NCBI GenBank assembly: GCA_039654915.1
Contig: CM077594.1
Coordinates: forward strand, 15,809,001 to 15,873,000
Direction: 5' to 3'
Length of the DNA stretch: 64,000 nucleotides
From: Aquilaria yunnanensis
Lineage: Eukaryota; Streptophyta; Magnoliopsida; Malvales; Thymelaeaceae
Shown here: in pieces, positions 11,585 through 22,861 of the stretch
Layout of the letters: each line of letters opens with the position of its first letter
Position numbering within the stretch: the stretch's first letter is position 1
The notes under the pieces: generated by a model
The model's database searches: none
Seen by the model: the letters and a program-made list of their open reading frames with translations, nothing else
What the model was told of the DNA's origin: nothing
Program-made: the position numbers and the translations under genes

Positions 11585-11966
11585 GTGCCCCCTCATATAG
11601 TCATGTGACCGGCGCAATGATAAAGGTATTGTCTCTTCAAAGTTAGAGCTCATCTTTCCAAATTCGGGACCTATTATTCCCTCCATATTTTAGAGAAGTT
11701 TGTTCTCAAATCTCTCTCCGAATAAGGCTTGAACTCAGCCCTGATACCAAATTGATAGAAAATTTGAGATCAAATCTTTGAATAAAAGTTAACTTACATA
11801 CATTTTGAGTAGCAGTCATTTCCAAAAACTAGCTTACTGAGGTGAAGGTACCCAAAAAAATATAAACACCTACACAATCTCTTTTTAAGTCATGTCTGAT
11901 TTGTAGCTTATATTATTAACCCTTTCTCCTTGACCCTTCAACTCAAATCAAATAAGGGTACCAACA
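11585..11966 (-). mobile_element. Relic of a small LTR element (TRIM-like): LTR plus primer-binding site
   Basis: On the minus strand a candidate LTR runs from 11966 (TGTTGGTACCC) to 11753 (TTTTCTATCA), 214 bp with TG...CA ends. Two bases further the sequence TTGGTATCAGGGCTG (11750-11736) matches, with one change, the primer-binding site for initiator tRNA-Met. A purine run (GAGGGGGCACC) near 11590 could be the polypurine tract. I see no second LTR, so the element is broken. Confidence 0.55.
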
Positions 11967-11969
11967 GTC

Positions 11970-12892
11970 TCAGTCGACCACTTACTAATGCCACAGGGTC
12001 CACGAATCTCCCACGACTATATGGATTTTGATCAAACTTGATCTATGCCTTCTTAGACATGGGTCCTGTCAATCTGAGTGAACGGCAAAAAACACATTTT
12101 GAATAACCTAATTTACATGCATCAATAGTTATGGGGCTGGTTGTTGTTACCTAGTTTACCAAACTTGCTAAATGATGGGAATCGCCCCTAATGCCAGTAT
12201 GGTTATGGGTCATCAAATTTCTTTAGGGGCCCCTTTAATGTGGTAAACTTGTACGAGCTAATCCCTTAACTTAAACTTTGTCTATGTTGATCCTTTAACT
12301 TTGCAACTCATCATGAGTTAATCCAACCACCTAATTTACCATACCATTATTTAAAAAAAAAAATAGTAGCTAGCATTAGGGCCTAAAGTGCACAATAAGA
12401 AAAACAACATAGATTCCTAGAGCATTTAGCAAAATGTTTGGCACGTGATTGGTCATTGGATTTTGTATGAGATACTTTATTTTTTTTTTTTCTCTTTTTC
12501 TAGGAGAGGAATTCTTTGCTTTTTATCTTTGGAGAAAGGCTTTTTTCGCTTAAAATATGTGCTTAATTTTTTTTTCCTAAAGTCAAATACGTCTTTATAT
12601 CGTTCATAGGTACTCAACAACTGGTTAATTGATTGTTAGAAACAAATTAACATCTAAAGTTTAAGCAATTTGTTATTATTATAATTTTTTGAATTTTTTA
12701 CAATAATCATAAAATGATTCTAATTTTAATAATAAGTACAAATATGTTTTCCGTATAAAATATAATTACTTAAGAGAATTATATTTAAATATATTCAAAT
12801 TTATTAAATAAAATCATCACATATAATTATACATCCCAAAACCAATAAATAATTTCATTTTAGACCTAAAAATATAATTGTCAAATATAATT
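11970..12892. other. Intergenic DNA with worn MITE halves
   Basis: 12235-12350 contains AATCCCTTAACTT and ATCCTTTAACTTTG phrases typical of the ends of old TIR MITEs, without a partner. No gene seen. Confidence 0.4.
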
Positions 12893-12901
12893 GTCAAGTA
12901 A

Positions 12902-13457
12902 GAGTAAATTTCATGAATGATTCCTAACCTTTAGTCATTGTTTCCTTTTAGTCCCTAACCTGTTAAATGTTTTGTTTTGGTCCTAAACCTATTAAAATGT
13001 TTTGTTTTAGTCCTAAATCTGTTGAAAACATTTTATTTTAGTCTCAATTTGATGAATTTTGTTAACTCAAAGTATTTTTCTGATAACAATTTTTTATATC
13101 ATAATTTAAACTATCTAGTAATTTTTTTACAGTTAATGAAAATTTTAAATCACCTTTTTTTCTCTCTCTATAAATTGAATTTATTTCATTCATAAATAAA
13201 AAATATTAATTTAAATTATCTATTTACTATAAAAAAATATTAAACTGTTTAAATTTATTGGAAGACAGTTGCCGAATATTTAAATTTTGATTTCAAAATC
13301 TTCTGTCAAACAATTATTCTGAGTTAATAAATTTTATCCAGTAAGGAACAAAAATGAAATAATTTTAATAGGTTTAGGACTAAAATAGAATATTCAATAG
13401 GTTAGAGACTAAAATAAACAATGACCAAAAGTTAGGGACCATTTATGTAATTTACTC
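12902..13457. mobile_element. Mutator-like TIR MITE, 556 bp (copy 1 of a pair)
   Basis: Left arm starts GAGTAAATTTCATGAATG and the right arm, reverse-complemented, starts GAGTAAATTACATAAATG. The arms stay similar for about 250 bp, including CTAACC.TTxGTCATTGTTT and repeated TTTTAGTCCTAAA phrases. Flanks GTCAAGTAA and ATTAAGTAA match at 7 of 9 positions. A 72-codon frame inside is only low-complexity arm sequence. Confidence 0.8.
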
Positions 13458-13467
13458 GATTAAGTAA

Positions 13468-14423
13468 TGATATGAAAGGTGTCGTCCAACTGAATGTTTT
13501 AAGATTGTAGGGCTCGTGATCAAATTATTATCATGTGTTCATGACCTGGGCAGTGAGTTAGGAACGATGACGCCATCGTTTTTCAACATCAGGAAATGTA
13601 GAAATGAGGATGTAAATTGCACTCGTAATAGAATGGGACCATGAAGGCTCACATTTTGCTGGTCGATTGAAACGAAAAACTGAATTGTGTAAAACGTCAA
13701 GTATAAATACAATAGTGTCTTCTCGCCCAAAAAAAAAAAGGGAAAAAACATGTGCTAAGTTCCGGTGGCTACGATTCTACAAAATTTTGGGTGATATAAT
13801 GAAACAAATATGAGAATTGAGGTTATGGTTAAAGAATTTTGTCTACTAGAAAACTGGGGTAAATATGGGTTAAGTAAATCCAAAATCAGCCTCACAGCAT
13901 CTAATAAGTTGAGTTGGGGTTAGATAAGGTGAAAAATGATTATGTTTGGCAGTTTGGTTCTATATATGAGAGAATCATTGACTTTTAGGTTAGTTTCAGT
14001 TATATGTGAAATTAACCTGTGATGGAATCAAACATAAGATATATGTATAAATATATAATAAAAAATATAATATTATTAAGTCGCTCATATATCATTTAAA
14101 TGTGTATATTACTATATTGCTTATATGTTTATGTATGAACATGTACATTTAAACATGTAGATTAAAAACTATGACATTATTAAACTGTTTATATACTAAA
14201 AACATGTACATTTAAATGTAGATTAAGCTGTGTATTATATTAAGTATTTCTTAAATTGATTATGAATGTAATTTTATAGGATTTCAAAGTTGTTAATTGT
14301 TATATTTATATGATAGGAATTGAAAAACCTGAGAATCCGAGCATAAAAAAACTAAACACATTACCCTAGTCCTATTTAGTCATTTTTTCTTGGGTTAGGT
14401 AGAATTTTTCTAAAACTATCACT
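13468..14423. other. Intergenic DNA, no recognised gene
   Basis: AT-rich, with a segment at 14040-14240 containing repeated ATGTACATTTAAA phrases. No coding signal. Confidence 0.4.
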
Positions 14424-14433
14424 ATTTTAAGTT

Positions 14434-15020
14434 GAGTAATCATGAATGGTCCTTAACCTTTAGTCATTGTTTCCTTTTAATCCCTAACATATTGAATGTT
14501 CTGTTTTAGTCTTAAACCTATTAAAATGTGTCATTTTAGTCCTAAATTCATTGAAAATATTTTATTTTAGTCCCAATTTGATGAAATTTGTTAACTCAAT
14601 GTATTTGTCTGATAACAACTTTTTAGATCATAATTTAAACTATTTGGTAACTATTTTACAATAAATTTAATCTATATAATAAGTTTTTTACAATTAATGA
14701 AAAATTCAAATCACCTTTTTTTTTCCTCTTTGTAAATTGAACTTATTTTATTCTGAAAGAAAAAATTACTAATTTAAATTATCTATTTATTGTAAAAAAA
14801 ATTAAACTATTTAAATTTAGAGGATGACAGTTATGGAATATTTAAATTAAAATTTTAAAATTTTTTATCAAATAATTATTTGGAGTTAATGAATTTCATG
14901 TGGTGAGGGATCAAAATGAAACAATTTTAATAAATTTAGAATCAAAACAGAATATTCAATAAATTAAAAATTAAAATAAAATAATGGTTAAAAGTTAAGA
15001 ACTATTTATGTAATTTACTC
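14434..15020. mobile_element. Mutator-like TIR MITE, 587 bp (copy 2 of a pair)
   Basis: Same family and orientation as 12902-13457: the arms carry the same phrases in the same order. The flanks ATTTTAAGTT (14424-14433) and AATTTAAGTT (15021-15030) form a 10-bp target duplication with one change, fixing both ends. Non-coding. Confidence 0.85.
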
Positions 15021-15390
15021 AATTTAAGTTGATTCAGTTTCACTAAAAAACTGAGTTAACTTGTCGTGGAGTGGCTAGAGTATTTCGCTAAGATTTCGAG
15101 TCGTATGCCAATGGAGTGGCACATCATTGTTTCTTCTTTATGTTTAATATTTGTAATCATATAGGAGTAATATAGGAGCTTAAGATAATTTATTACATGA
15201 TCCACCTACATCCAGCGCAACTGCTTAGATTTATACTATTCTTTTTTGTAGCATAAGTTACCTCAAAAGTCAGGATTGGTGCCCCATGAGCAGACCAGTG
15301 TAAGGACTAAGAAGGCAGTAGGGGTAAGAGACCTCCTTTTCAATGCCCCAACCAAAACATTGCTTCTAAAACCAAACCAAGGGAAAGAAA

Positions 15391-15420
15391 CTATAAACTC
15401 CCCTCACTCTTGTTTTGACC
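15391..15420 (+). promoter_or_regulatory. TATA box and W-box of the VQ gene
   Basis: CTATAAA starts at 15391, which would place transcription start at about 15420-15425 and give a leader of roughly 85 bases. TTGACC at 15415-15420 is a W-box core, the binding site of WRKY factors. VQ proteins bind WRKY factors, so feedback is plausible but is inference. Confidence 0.45.
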
Positions 15421-15506
15421 GAGCTCGTCCACTTCTCACTGCTCACTTCTCACTCTCCTCGTCTCCCTCTTCTTCTTCCTCAAGTCTTTCACAAAGAAAA
15501 CTGGTA

Positions 15507-16205
15507 ATGGAATCTTCCCCAAAACACCAAGAAAACCCAGACCAGCTCCCCTCCCCCAAGACCCACACCCCTCTCAGCTCCCCACACACGCCACCACCCG
15601 TCCCCATTTCCAGATCCGAATCCGTCAACCCGTACCCGACCACTTTCGTCCAGGCGGACTCCTCCTCCTTCAAACAAGTCGTCCAGCTTCTCACCGGATC
15701 CTCCGAGGCCGTCAAGCTCGCCTCCTCAGCCCCCGCACAATCCGACCCGAGCCCCAAAACCCACATCCCGCCCATCAAATCCATCCCCAAGGCCCGCCAG
15801 CAGTCCGGGTTCAGGCTTTACGAGCGACGGAGCTCCTTCAAAAACTTCCAGATCGGCCCGCTTAACCCGTTCTTCGCCCATCCCAACACCGGGTTCTTCC
15901 CCCGTAAACCCGAGATCGTCTCCCCCAGCTTTCTCAACTTCCCGTCGCTGGTCCTCAGCCCGGTGACGCCCTTGCTGCCCGATCCGTTTGGCCATTCCGG
16001 GGTCGCCAATTTCAACGACCATACCTTCACCGGCGCCGGTGATAATTCTGCCAAATCTGACGCCGAAGCCGAAGAAAAAGCCATAAAAGAAAAGGGCTTT
16101 TACTTGCATCCGTCCCCGACGACCACGCCCCGAGATTCGGAGCCCCGACTTCTCCCGCTTTTCCCGGTCACTTCGCCAAGGGTCTCAGGTTCTTCTTCCT
16201 CGTAA
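15507..16205 (+). CDS. VQ motif-containing protein (VQ4/VQ13/VQ31/VQ33-like), 232 aa
   Basis: The protein carries the VQ signature FKQVVQLLTG at residues 55-64 (FxxxVQxLTG), which binds the C-terminal zinc-finger side of WRKY transcription factors. Other marks of this subgroup are an RLYERR box (about 103-108), and the C-terminal block FYLHPSP...TPRDSEPRLLPLFPV ending in TSPR and a serine tail. Twelve Ser-Pro or Thr-Pro pairs (S4, S16, T21, S25, T28, S82, S139, S151, T154, S203, T207, S223) fit the members that are MAP-kinase substrates. Expected location is the nucleus. The frame is open from an ATG at 15276, but I choose 15507: it has G at -3 and +4, lies after the TATA box, and starts the family-like N-terminus. 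It is a single exon and looks intact. GC and codon use differ sharply from the AT-rich surroundings, as expected for a real gene. Exact orthology is not decided. Confidence 0.93.
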   Translation: MESSPKHQENPDQLPSPKTHTPLSSPHTPPPVPISRSESVNPYPTTFVQADSSSFKQVVQLLTGSSEAVKLASSAPAQSDPSPKTHIPPIKSIPKARQQSGFRLYERRSSFKNFQIGPLNPFFAHPNTGFFPRKPEIVSPSFLNFPSLVLSPVTPLLPDPFGHSGVANFNDHTFTGAGDNSAKSDAEAEEKAIKEKGFYLHPSPTTTPRDSEPRLLPLFPVTSPRVSGSSSS

Positions 16206-16871
16206 ATCCACAATGCCCTGAATCTTTCTCTTCGATTTTTTCTTTTTCGCTGCCGTTCGTTCTGTTGTTGTAACGTGCAAGATTCTCATATATTCGCGAG
16301 ATGGAAGAAGGCGATGATGGAATGAATTGAGGAAGGAGATGAGATTTGTCATGTTGAAAATTTGAACAGAAAAAATCGTCGCTCCATTTGTAAATTTTGA
16401 CGCACTCTGTTTTGCAATTCTTTTTTCGTCGTCTGGACGCTGAGAAAATTTGTTGTGATAAAAAAGTTGCTTTAATTTTTTTTGTGCGGTTAAATTCCAA
16501 AAAAAAAACATGGTTTCAATTCAATTCAACGCTCATCGTAGCAAAAAGAAATCTTTCTTTCTCCATAAATGCAAAATTGAAGAGGGTTTGGTGGTATATT
16601 TACTAATTCGATCAATCTTGGACAATTTATTGGAACAAATTGCAAACCAACAAACATTTGTATTCTTCAACGTAATGTGATTAGCCAGGAACGATCAATC
16701 TGAAGTTTCCAGTGACCAGTCAAGAGAAAAGATTTATACTGGATTTTATTTTACATGAAGTGTATGCATATGATAAATAACAATTTTTATAATTAAAATT
16801 ATCTGTGGCGAATTAAATAATTAAAATTTTAGTAGTGGAACTTTTCTAGCAGTTAAGACTTAAAGTGGATT
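16206..16871 (+). other. 3' flank of the VQ gene
   Basis: Probable 3' untranslated region followed by intergenic DNA. The short frames here overlap on both strands and show no domain. A canonical AATAAA is not obvious; weaker variants such as GATAAATAAC occur near 16770. Confidence 0.4.
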
Positions 16872-16880
16872 TATTAAGAA

Positions 16881-18170
16881 GGGAAATTTTCAGAAAGCTC
16901 CTAGAGGTTTAGTGAACACTTCATGTACCTCTCCCTATTTGAAAAATATCCACTTTACCTCATGTAGTTTAATGGATCCATCACTTACCCTGACGTTGAG
17001 GCCCAAAATGCTCTTTTCTTGTCTCTTTAGACAAGCTGAATTGATCATAATACCCTTAGGAGACAATAAAACTTTTCTAAATTAACCAAAATTTTGTACA
17101 AAATCATGTGACAAATTATTTTTTTTTATTATCAATAAAATTTTGCTAGTCAAACTTAATATAAAGAACATCACTCTTTTAGAATTGTGTCTCAATTGTA
17201 GTACTCTCTTCATCTTAAAAATTTTCCTTCATTTATTTTTACTAATTAATCTATAATTTTTTATTTTCAAAATTTTAATATATAAATGAAAAAATTTTAT
17301 ATATGAATAATAAATCAATATATGTAGTTTCTATATTTTTTTCTAACAAATAATAATATGAATAAATTTAAGTCAAAATACTAAAAAAAGTCAAATAAAG
17401 TAAAAATTTTGGGACGGATTGAGTATTTGAAATATAATAGCTAATTACAGCATGTAATTGAATATGAAATATGTGAGACAAATCAACAATTAAATATATT
17501 TTTTAATAACTAAAAGTGTCTAACAAAATAGTTGTTACATTAAGTAAGAAAAAAATTATCTATTAAGAGCACAACAGGAGCAGCAATAGCAATAGTAGCA
17601 GCAATCATAATAATAATAATAATAATCATCATCATCATCATCTAAACCAATTCAATAAAGAACAAGAATAAAGAAAAAATTTCTAAGATTTTAATGAAAA
17701 ATTATTTATAAAATATAAAAAGATAGATGTGATGTGTCTATTAAGATGATAGAAAGTCAGACACTAACATTAGCAGACCAATTTCTTTTATTTCATAACT
17801 CATTTTTTATTGAAATCTTAGAATTTTTTTTCTATTATTATTTTTTTTGTTGAATTGGTTTATTTTATTATTGTTGTTGTTGTTGTTATTATTATTATTA
17901 TTATTATTAATAAAAAAATAATTTTTATCATATATAATTTTGTACAAATTTTTGGTTAATTTAACAAAGTGTTATTATCTTTTAGAGGCATTATGGCCAA
18001 TTCAACCTATCTAAGAAGATAAATAAAAAGTAATTTAATTCTTACTATTATGAAAGGGGGTAAGGGAAGAATTTATTAAATCTCATGAGGTAAAGTAGAG
18101 AATTTCTAAATAAGAGGGGGTGAATGAAGTGTTCACTAAACCTAAAGAAACTTTCTTTTGAAAATTTCCC
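16881..18170. mobile_element. Mutator-like fold-back element, 1290 bp
   Basis: Both tips are GGGAAATTTTC and the arms remain inverted copies for about 250 bp, including GGTTTAGTGAACACTTCAT. A perfect 9-bp target duplication TATTAAGAA flanks it (16872-16880 and 18171-18179). The interior carries microsatellites in mirrored positions, (ATA)n/(ATC)n near 17607-17641 and (TTG)n/(TTA)n near 17870-17910, each next to AACCAATTCAA or its complement. A Stowaway-like MITE is nested in the left half. No transposase. Confidence 0.85.
17204..17423. mobile_element. Stowaway-like MITE, 220 bp, nested
   Basis: TA at 17202-17203 is followed by CTCTCTTCATCTTAAAA; the other end reads GGGACGGATTGAG followed by TA at 17424. 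These are variants of the Stowaway tip CTCCCTCCGTCCC with TA duplication. The interior is a near-complete inverted repeat. The copies at 29390-29609 and 33849-34066 have almost the same length. Confidence 0.75.
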
Positions 18171-18179
18171 TATTAAGAA

Positions 18180-19328
18180 TCCCAGGTAGGAATTGGGATT
18201 TGGGATAACTAGGTCTGGCTTTGTCAACTAGCAAAAGCAAACGAAAAGGCCTGTGAGCTAGCTAGCTGTTGAGAGAAGAGTAGAAAACTGACAAGGAATC
18301 TTGACCCTTTGTGATTGTTTTCCTTACTTTAGGGCGAGTAAAAAGATTCCAATTAGAGGTATCCTAATTCCAATGTGCTTGAGCTTGTGAACAAGCAAGA
18401 CTCACCGCGCCATACAGCTCACCTCTTACTTTTGTTGAAGGTTATTATTTACTCTATCCCAAAATTATTATAATATATATTTTTTTAGACAGTCTTGTAA
18501 GAAATATTACAATAGTGCAGCAAAAAATTGATGAAACTTACATCCGGCTATAATTGATCAAGTAAACTTTAAAATTTTGAGCCATAGAAAATAAAGAAAT
18601 AGTTGGGAGAGTTTTCAGATCTAAGACTATTTACTTTCATGTCCATCTCTGATGGGAGACACTTGCTCATATAAATACAATAAACCAGGAATACTAATCA
18701 AATAGGAATCTGATACATTAGTTTCACTTATTATGGATTTTACTGTAATAGCATACATCCTTTCCAAACTAAAACATCTAATTATATTCTTTATGGTAAA
18801 AACTCACTACACCTTTATTATAGTAAATCAATACATACATAAAATAATAATAATAGTAATCTAAAAACCAAAGTAGCATATGGGTTGCACTTTAAGGAAT
18901 TTTAACAAATTTCAAATCTTTGCAACATTTTCATATTTAATAAATTACTTTATCATATTACCTTTTAAACAATTATTTTAATATTCACTTTCCTAATTTT
19001 CTCAATTTTTGTGTAAAAAGTCAAGGACAAAAGTAGAAATAATACATAAATTTTTTTCACTTTCTTAATCTTTGTGTCAAATCAAATGGCCTAATAAATA
19101 TTAAATAGAAAGAATATTAAACATATTCAAGCTTTTATGTGAAATTTGAAAACTTAAACGGAGTGTGATTGTCTCTTATGACTAGATCCCGTTGTTACCT
19201 CTCTTTTTACAACTTCAAATCTTTTACTATTAATGATTCAGACTACTTAAAAAAGGGTGTCATTAGCTTACCCATTTTGATTCCTAAATTTGTTGTACCT
19301 TCTCCAGTGGAATCATACATCTGTTCCT
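18180..19328. other. Intergenic DNA, no recognised gene
   Basis: One Stowaway-like end (TACTCTATCCCAAAATTATT) occurs at 18451 without a clear partner. The rest is AT-rich with no coding signal. Confidence 0.4.
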
Positions 19329-19337
19329 TTGTTAGTC

Positions 19338-20912
19338 AGGTAAATTGCACCCGTTAACCCCAACCTTTAATTATTGTTTCACTTCTAACCCTAACATTCA
19401 CTTTGCTCGTACCGTATCCCTAACCTCAATAAAACGTTTCATTTTGGCCCCTTTTTGGACAGAAATAGTTATCTTAGATGGAAAAAGCCACGTCAGCAGA
19501 TTATTGTGGTGGAAAATGCTTCTTTTAACCCCTGTAAAAATCCTTTTTGCTAAAAAAGCCTTACAGTTTTTAAATCTAACAAAAAACCTTAGCCAACTCT
19601 CTCCTACCTCTCTTCCATTTCCGGCATCCTCATCTCGGTGGCCTCCCGCTCCGGCAAACCCCTTCCTACCTCTCTTCCCTCTCCAACAGCGCCATCTCCG
19701 ACCTCCCTTTCCTCTCTGTCCTCCCATCTCCGGCCTGCGATTCAACTTCCTCTTGATTTGGCTTCCGTTTCTGCCGTCTATCGCTCACCCATCTCCGCTT
19801 CCTCTCTTCCATCCTTGCTTGTGATTCGGCTTCCTCTGATTCGGCGTCAGTGGGTGAGGGCGATTCAGTGGAGAATAGACGACAACGATTCAACGGTGAG
19901 TGCAAGAGGGCCATGTGTTGCTGCTCAAGACCGATTTCGATTCCATCGTGATCCTCTTCGGGCACCCCCGTCCGTCGCTCACCCATCTCCGTTTCCTCTC
20001 TTCCATCCTTGCTTGTGATTCGGCTTCCTCTGATTCGGCGTCAGTGGGTGAGGGCGATTCAGTGGAGAGTAGACGACGACGATTCAACGGTGAGTACAAA
20101 AGGGCCGTGTGTTGCTGTTCAAGACTGATTTCGATTCCATCACAACCCTTTCTGGGCACCCTCGTCCGTCACTCACCCATCTCCGCTTCTTCTCTTCCAT
20201 CATTGCTTGTGATTCGGCTTTCTCTGATTCGGCTTCAGTGGGTGAAGGCGATTCAGTGAAGAGTAGACGACGACGATTCAACGGTGAGTGCAAGAGGGCC
20301 GTGTGTTGCTGTTCAAGACCGATTTCGATTCCATCGCGACCCTCTCCGGGCATCCCTCGTCCTCCGTCCCTAGCCCCAATCCTTTTTCCTCTTACCAACC
20401 AACCTTATTAGTCTCTTTCCCTCTCACTGTCGTTACTCGCTAGTCCCTCCCTCTCGGCCTCCCTTTCCCCGCCGCCTTCACTCTCTCTTCCCTCCCCTTA
20501 GCCTCCTTCTCACTCCCCGTCCTTTGTCTCCAATTTCATCTAGATTAGCCACACTCGTCGTGGAGAAGAGGCCGGAGAGGGAAGATAGGTAGGAAGGGGT
20601 TTGCCAGAGCGGAAGGCCGCCTAGATGGGGATGCTGGAGATGGAGGAGAGGGTTGGCTAAGGTTTTTTGTTAGATTTAAAAACTGTAAGGCTTTTTTGGC
20701 AAAAAGGATTTTTACAGGGGTTAAAAGAAGCATTTTTCACCACAATAATCTGCTGACGTGACTTTTTTCGTATAAGATAACTATTTCTGTCCAAAAGGGG
20801 GCCAAAATGAAACATTTTATTGAGGTTAGGGATACGGTACGAGCAAAGTGAAGGTTAGAGTTAGAAGTGAAACAATAATTAAAGGTTGGGGTTAGCAGGT
20901 GCAATTTACCCC
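19338..20912. mobile_element. Mutator-like element with ~340-bp TIRs and tandem-repeat interior, 1575 bp
   Basis: Left arm 19338-19684 and right arm 20574-20912 are inverted copies along their whole length; tips read (A/G)GGTAAATTGCAC. A perfect 9-bp duplication TTGTTAGTC flanks it (19329-19337 and 20913-20921). The interior is much richer in C and G than the flanks and has three 194-bp tandem repeats. Overlapping frames on both strands reflect that repeat and look non-functional. The long TIRs and GC-rich cargo fit a Pack-MULE, but the donor gene is not recognised. Confidence 0.85.
19782..20363 (+). repeat. Three 194-bp tandem repeats
   Basis: Units start at 19782, 19976 and 20170, giving two equal periods of 194. 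Each opens (C/A)(A/G)CTCACCCATCTCCG, includes GATTCGGCTTCCTCTGATTC and GATTCAACGGTGAGT, and closes with a CCGTCC-type segment. Similarity is high; differences are mostly substitutions. The period is not a multiple of three, so no single frame reads through the array. Confidence 0.9.
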
Positions 20913-20921
20913 TTGTTAGTC

Positions 20922-21620
20922 TTAAGTCTTGAACATTGAAAAACTCTTCTACTCGAGTCCTAAACTTTTTATGCAACAAACGGAATTGATGTTAAACATC
21001 CTTAATAATTTTTTATCAAGCAGTACTTTATTAGTAGCATAACTTCAAAAACCTCCAAACTCGCACTGGAAAACTCCTATAAAGATTTTATAAGCATTTA
21101 TCAAATACCCTAGGGGATATATAATATACATATGATGATAGATTTACAAAAATTAAAGGCATATGTAAGTACATATTAGATACAAATTTGAAAAAAAAAA
21201 TTAAACCGATTTAGAAAAATTTACATAAATGGAAAACAATAAACTTTAAAGATAAAACAAGTGTTAGAAACAAGACGAGGTTGTGATAATAAATTACGGG
21301 CTATAAATGCATTTATTGGACTTTATAAGAAAAGTAGTAAGTTTTAGGACTCGGATAGAAATTAATGCTCATATCTATAACTTTCGGTGGGTTGCTCCCT
21401 TTTGGCCACATTACCTTTTGGTCCCTAAACTTAGAATTCATCTCCAAACAGGTCACCATTCTTGTGAAATTTCCATGACATCAATAATCTTATGATCAAA
21501 CCACTATATCCATAAAACAGAAGAGACTATCCAAGTGATGACACGCATGGGCATCGGTGTCATTAACTTCGGGGAACAAAACCATTCAAAAAGCGTCACA
21601 TTTTCTGGAGGACACTTATC
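20922..21620. other. Intergenic DNA, no recognised gene
   Basis: Mixed AT-rich sequence. Short frames show no domain. Nothing else supported. Confidence 0.4.
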
Positions 21621-21621
21621 A

Positions 21622-22857
21622 AAGTTTTAAATCTTGTGTCAGATGTCATACCGTTTTCTTAGTGGTACTATTTAATACTGATATTGTATTGTCATATCTT
21701 GGATGTACTGGCTATATATATATATATATATATAACATTGCAATTATTGAAAATGTGTGAATTTAAAGTACATATGACATGTATCTAGATTTTTTAAACC
21801 AAAATATAAATTTATAAAATAAAAATATAACTTTAAGGGTATAGAAGAATTAAAAATATAAAATTATTTTAAATATAATAATTATATATTTTACAAGCAT
21901 TCAATTAAACATAATAATTATATATTTTACTTAAAAATAATTAAAACCATAAATAAAAATAAAAAAGGGTGCATTTTCTCTATCTTATACCATTTTTCGC
22001 ATCTTGTATCATTTTCTAACTGAGATGGCTAGTATCATACAATATCAATTGGTACGGTATAAGATTTAAAACCACAACACTTATGTAGAGCACCTAAGGT
22101 GTTAAATACCATAACTACTAGATATATCGCACCTCATATTTTTAAGATATACAACAACGTATACCACTACTGTTTTCACAAAAAAGTAAATGTTAAAATA
22201 TTATTTTAAGATGAAATAAATCAAATAAATTTTTTGCACAATTTTGTATATATTCTAATTTTTCTCATCATAATTTGTCAAATATAAATAAAACATATAT
22301 AAAATAATATATTTTTATACAAAAAACATAAAAGATATTATATATAGAATAAAATACATATTTCTCAGCCAAAAAACTAATTTATTAGCACAAGAGAAAA
22401 AAAGAAATAATACTTTAATAATATGAGTATTGTTTATATGTTAAAATGTGAGTTAGAAAACTACCGAAAAAAAAAAACAAAACAAAGCAAAAGAAAATGT
22501 AACAAAAAAATAAATATAAATATTTATGTTAAAGTATGTGTATTAATTATATTTTACTATTTTACATATTTATGTATGATATTTTGATATAAAATGATAA
22601 AAAAATATATAACTTATACATATCCATGAAAAATATAATATCACGGTACATATCTTACGATATTTGTAATATCTCACAATTTTTTTCTTTTACAAACATA
22701 TATATAAAAAGGAACTAGTATGCAAAATACTATAAAATACTGTAATATATAATAATATTTTAAGTGAAAAAATAGTACAATATATAAATATTTATATTAT
22801 ATATTAATAAACAGTATACCGTACAGTATGTCACGATATAACTCAGTATTTAATTCC
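21622..22857. repeat. AT-rich dispersed repeat, copy 1 of 3
   Basis: The stretch shares ordered phrases with 54500-55180 and, inverted, with 62760-63290: CATCATAATTT followed by CAAATATAAATAAAA, later TTTTATACAAAAAA, and a TAAAATATGTGTACTAA-like segment. Its ends look inverted (TTAAATCTTGTGTCAGATGT against the complement of ATATAACTCAGTATTTAA), so it may be an old TIR element. It contains (TA)n at 21712-21733. Boundaries are approximate. Confidence 0.5.
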
Positions 22858-22861
22858 ATGA

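Noticed and set aside
15056..15140. SINE-like words (GTGGCTAGAG and GATTTCGAGTCG)
   Set aside because: The spacing is possible but both boxes are too degenerate and there is no tail.
15276..15506. 77-codon N-terminal extension of the VQ protein from an upstream ATG
   Set aside because: It starts before the TATA box at 15391, so it would not be in the transcript, and the family-like N-terminus begins at 15507.
15443..16109. Open frames of 62-127 codons on the minus strand across the VQ gene
   Set aside because: They are shadows of a GC-rich coding region; the plus frame has the VQ motif and subgroup blocks.
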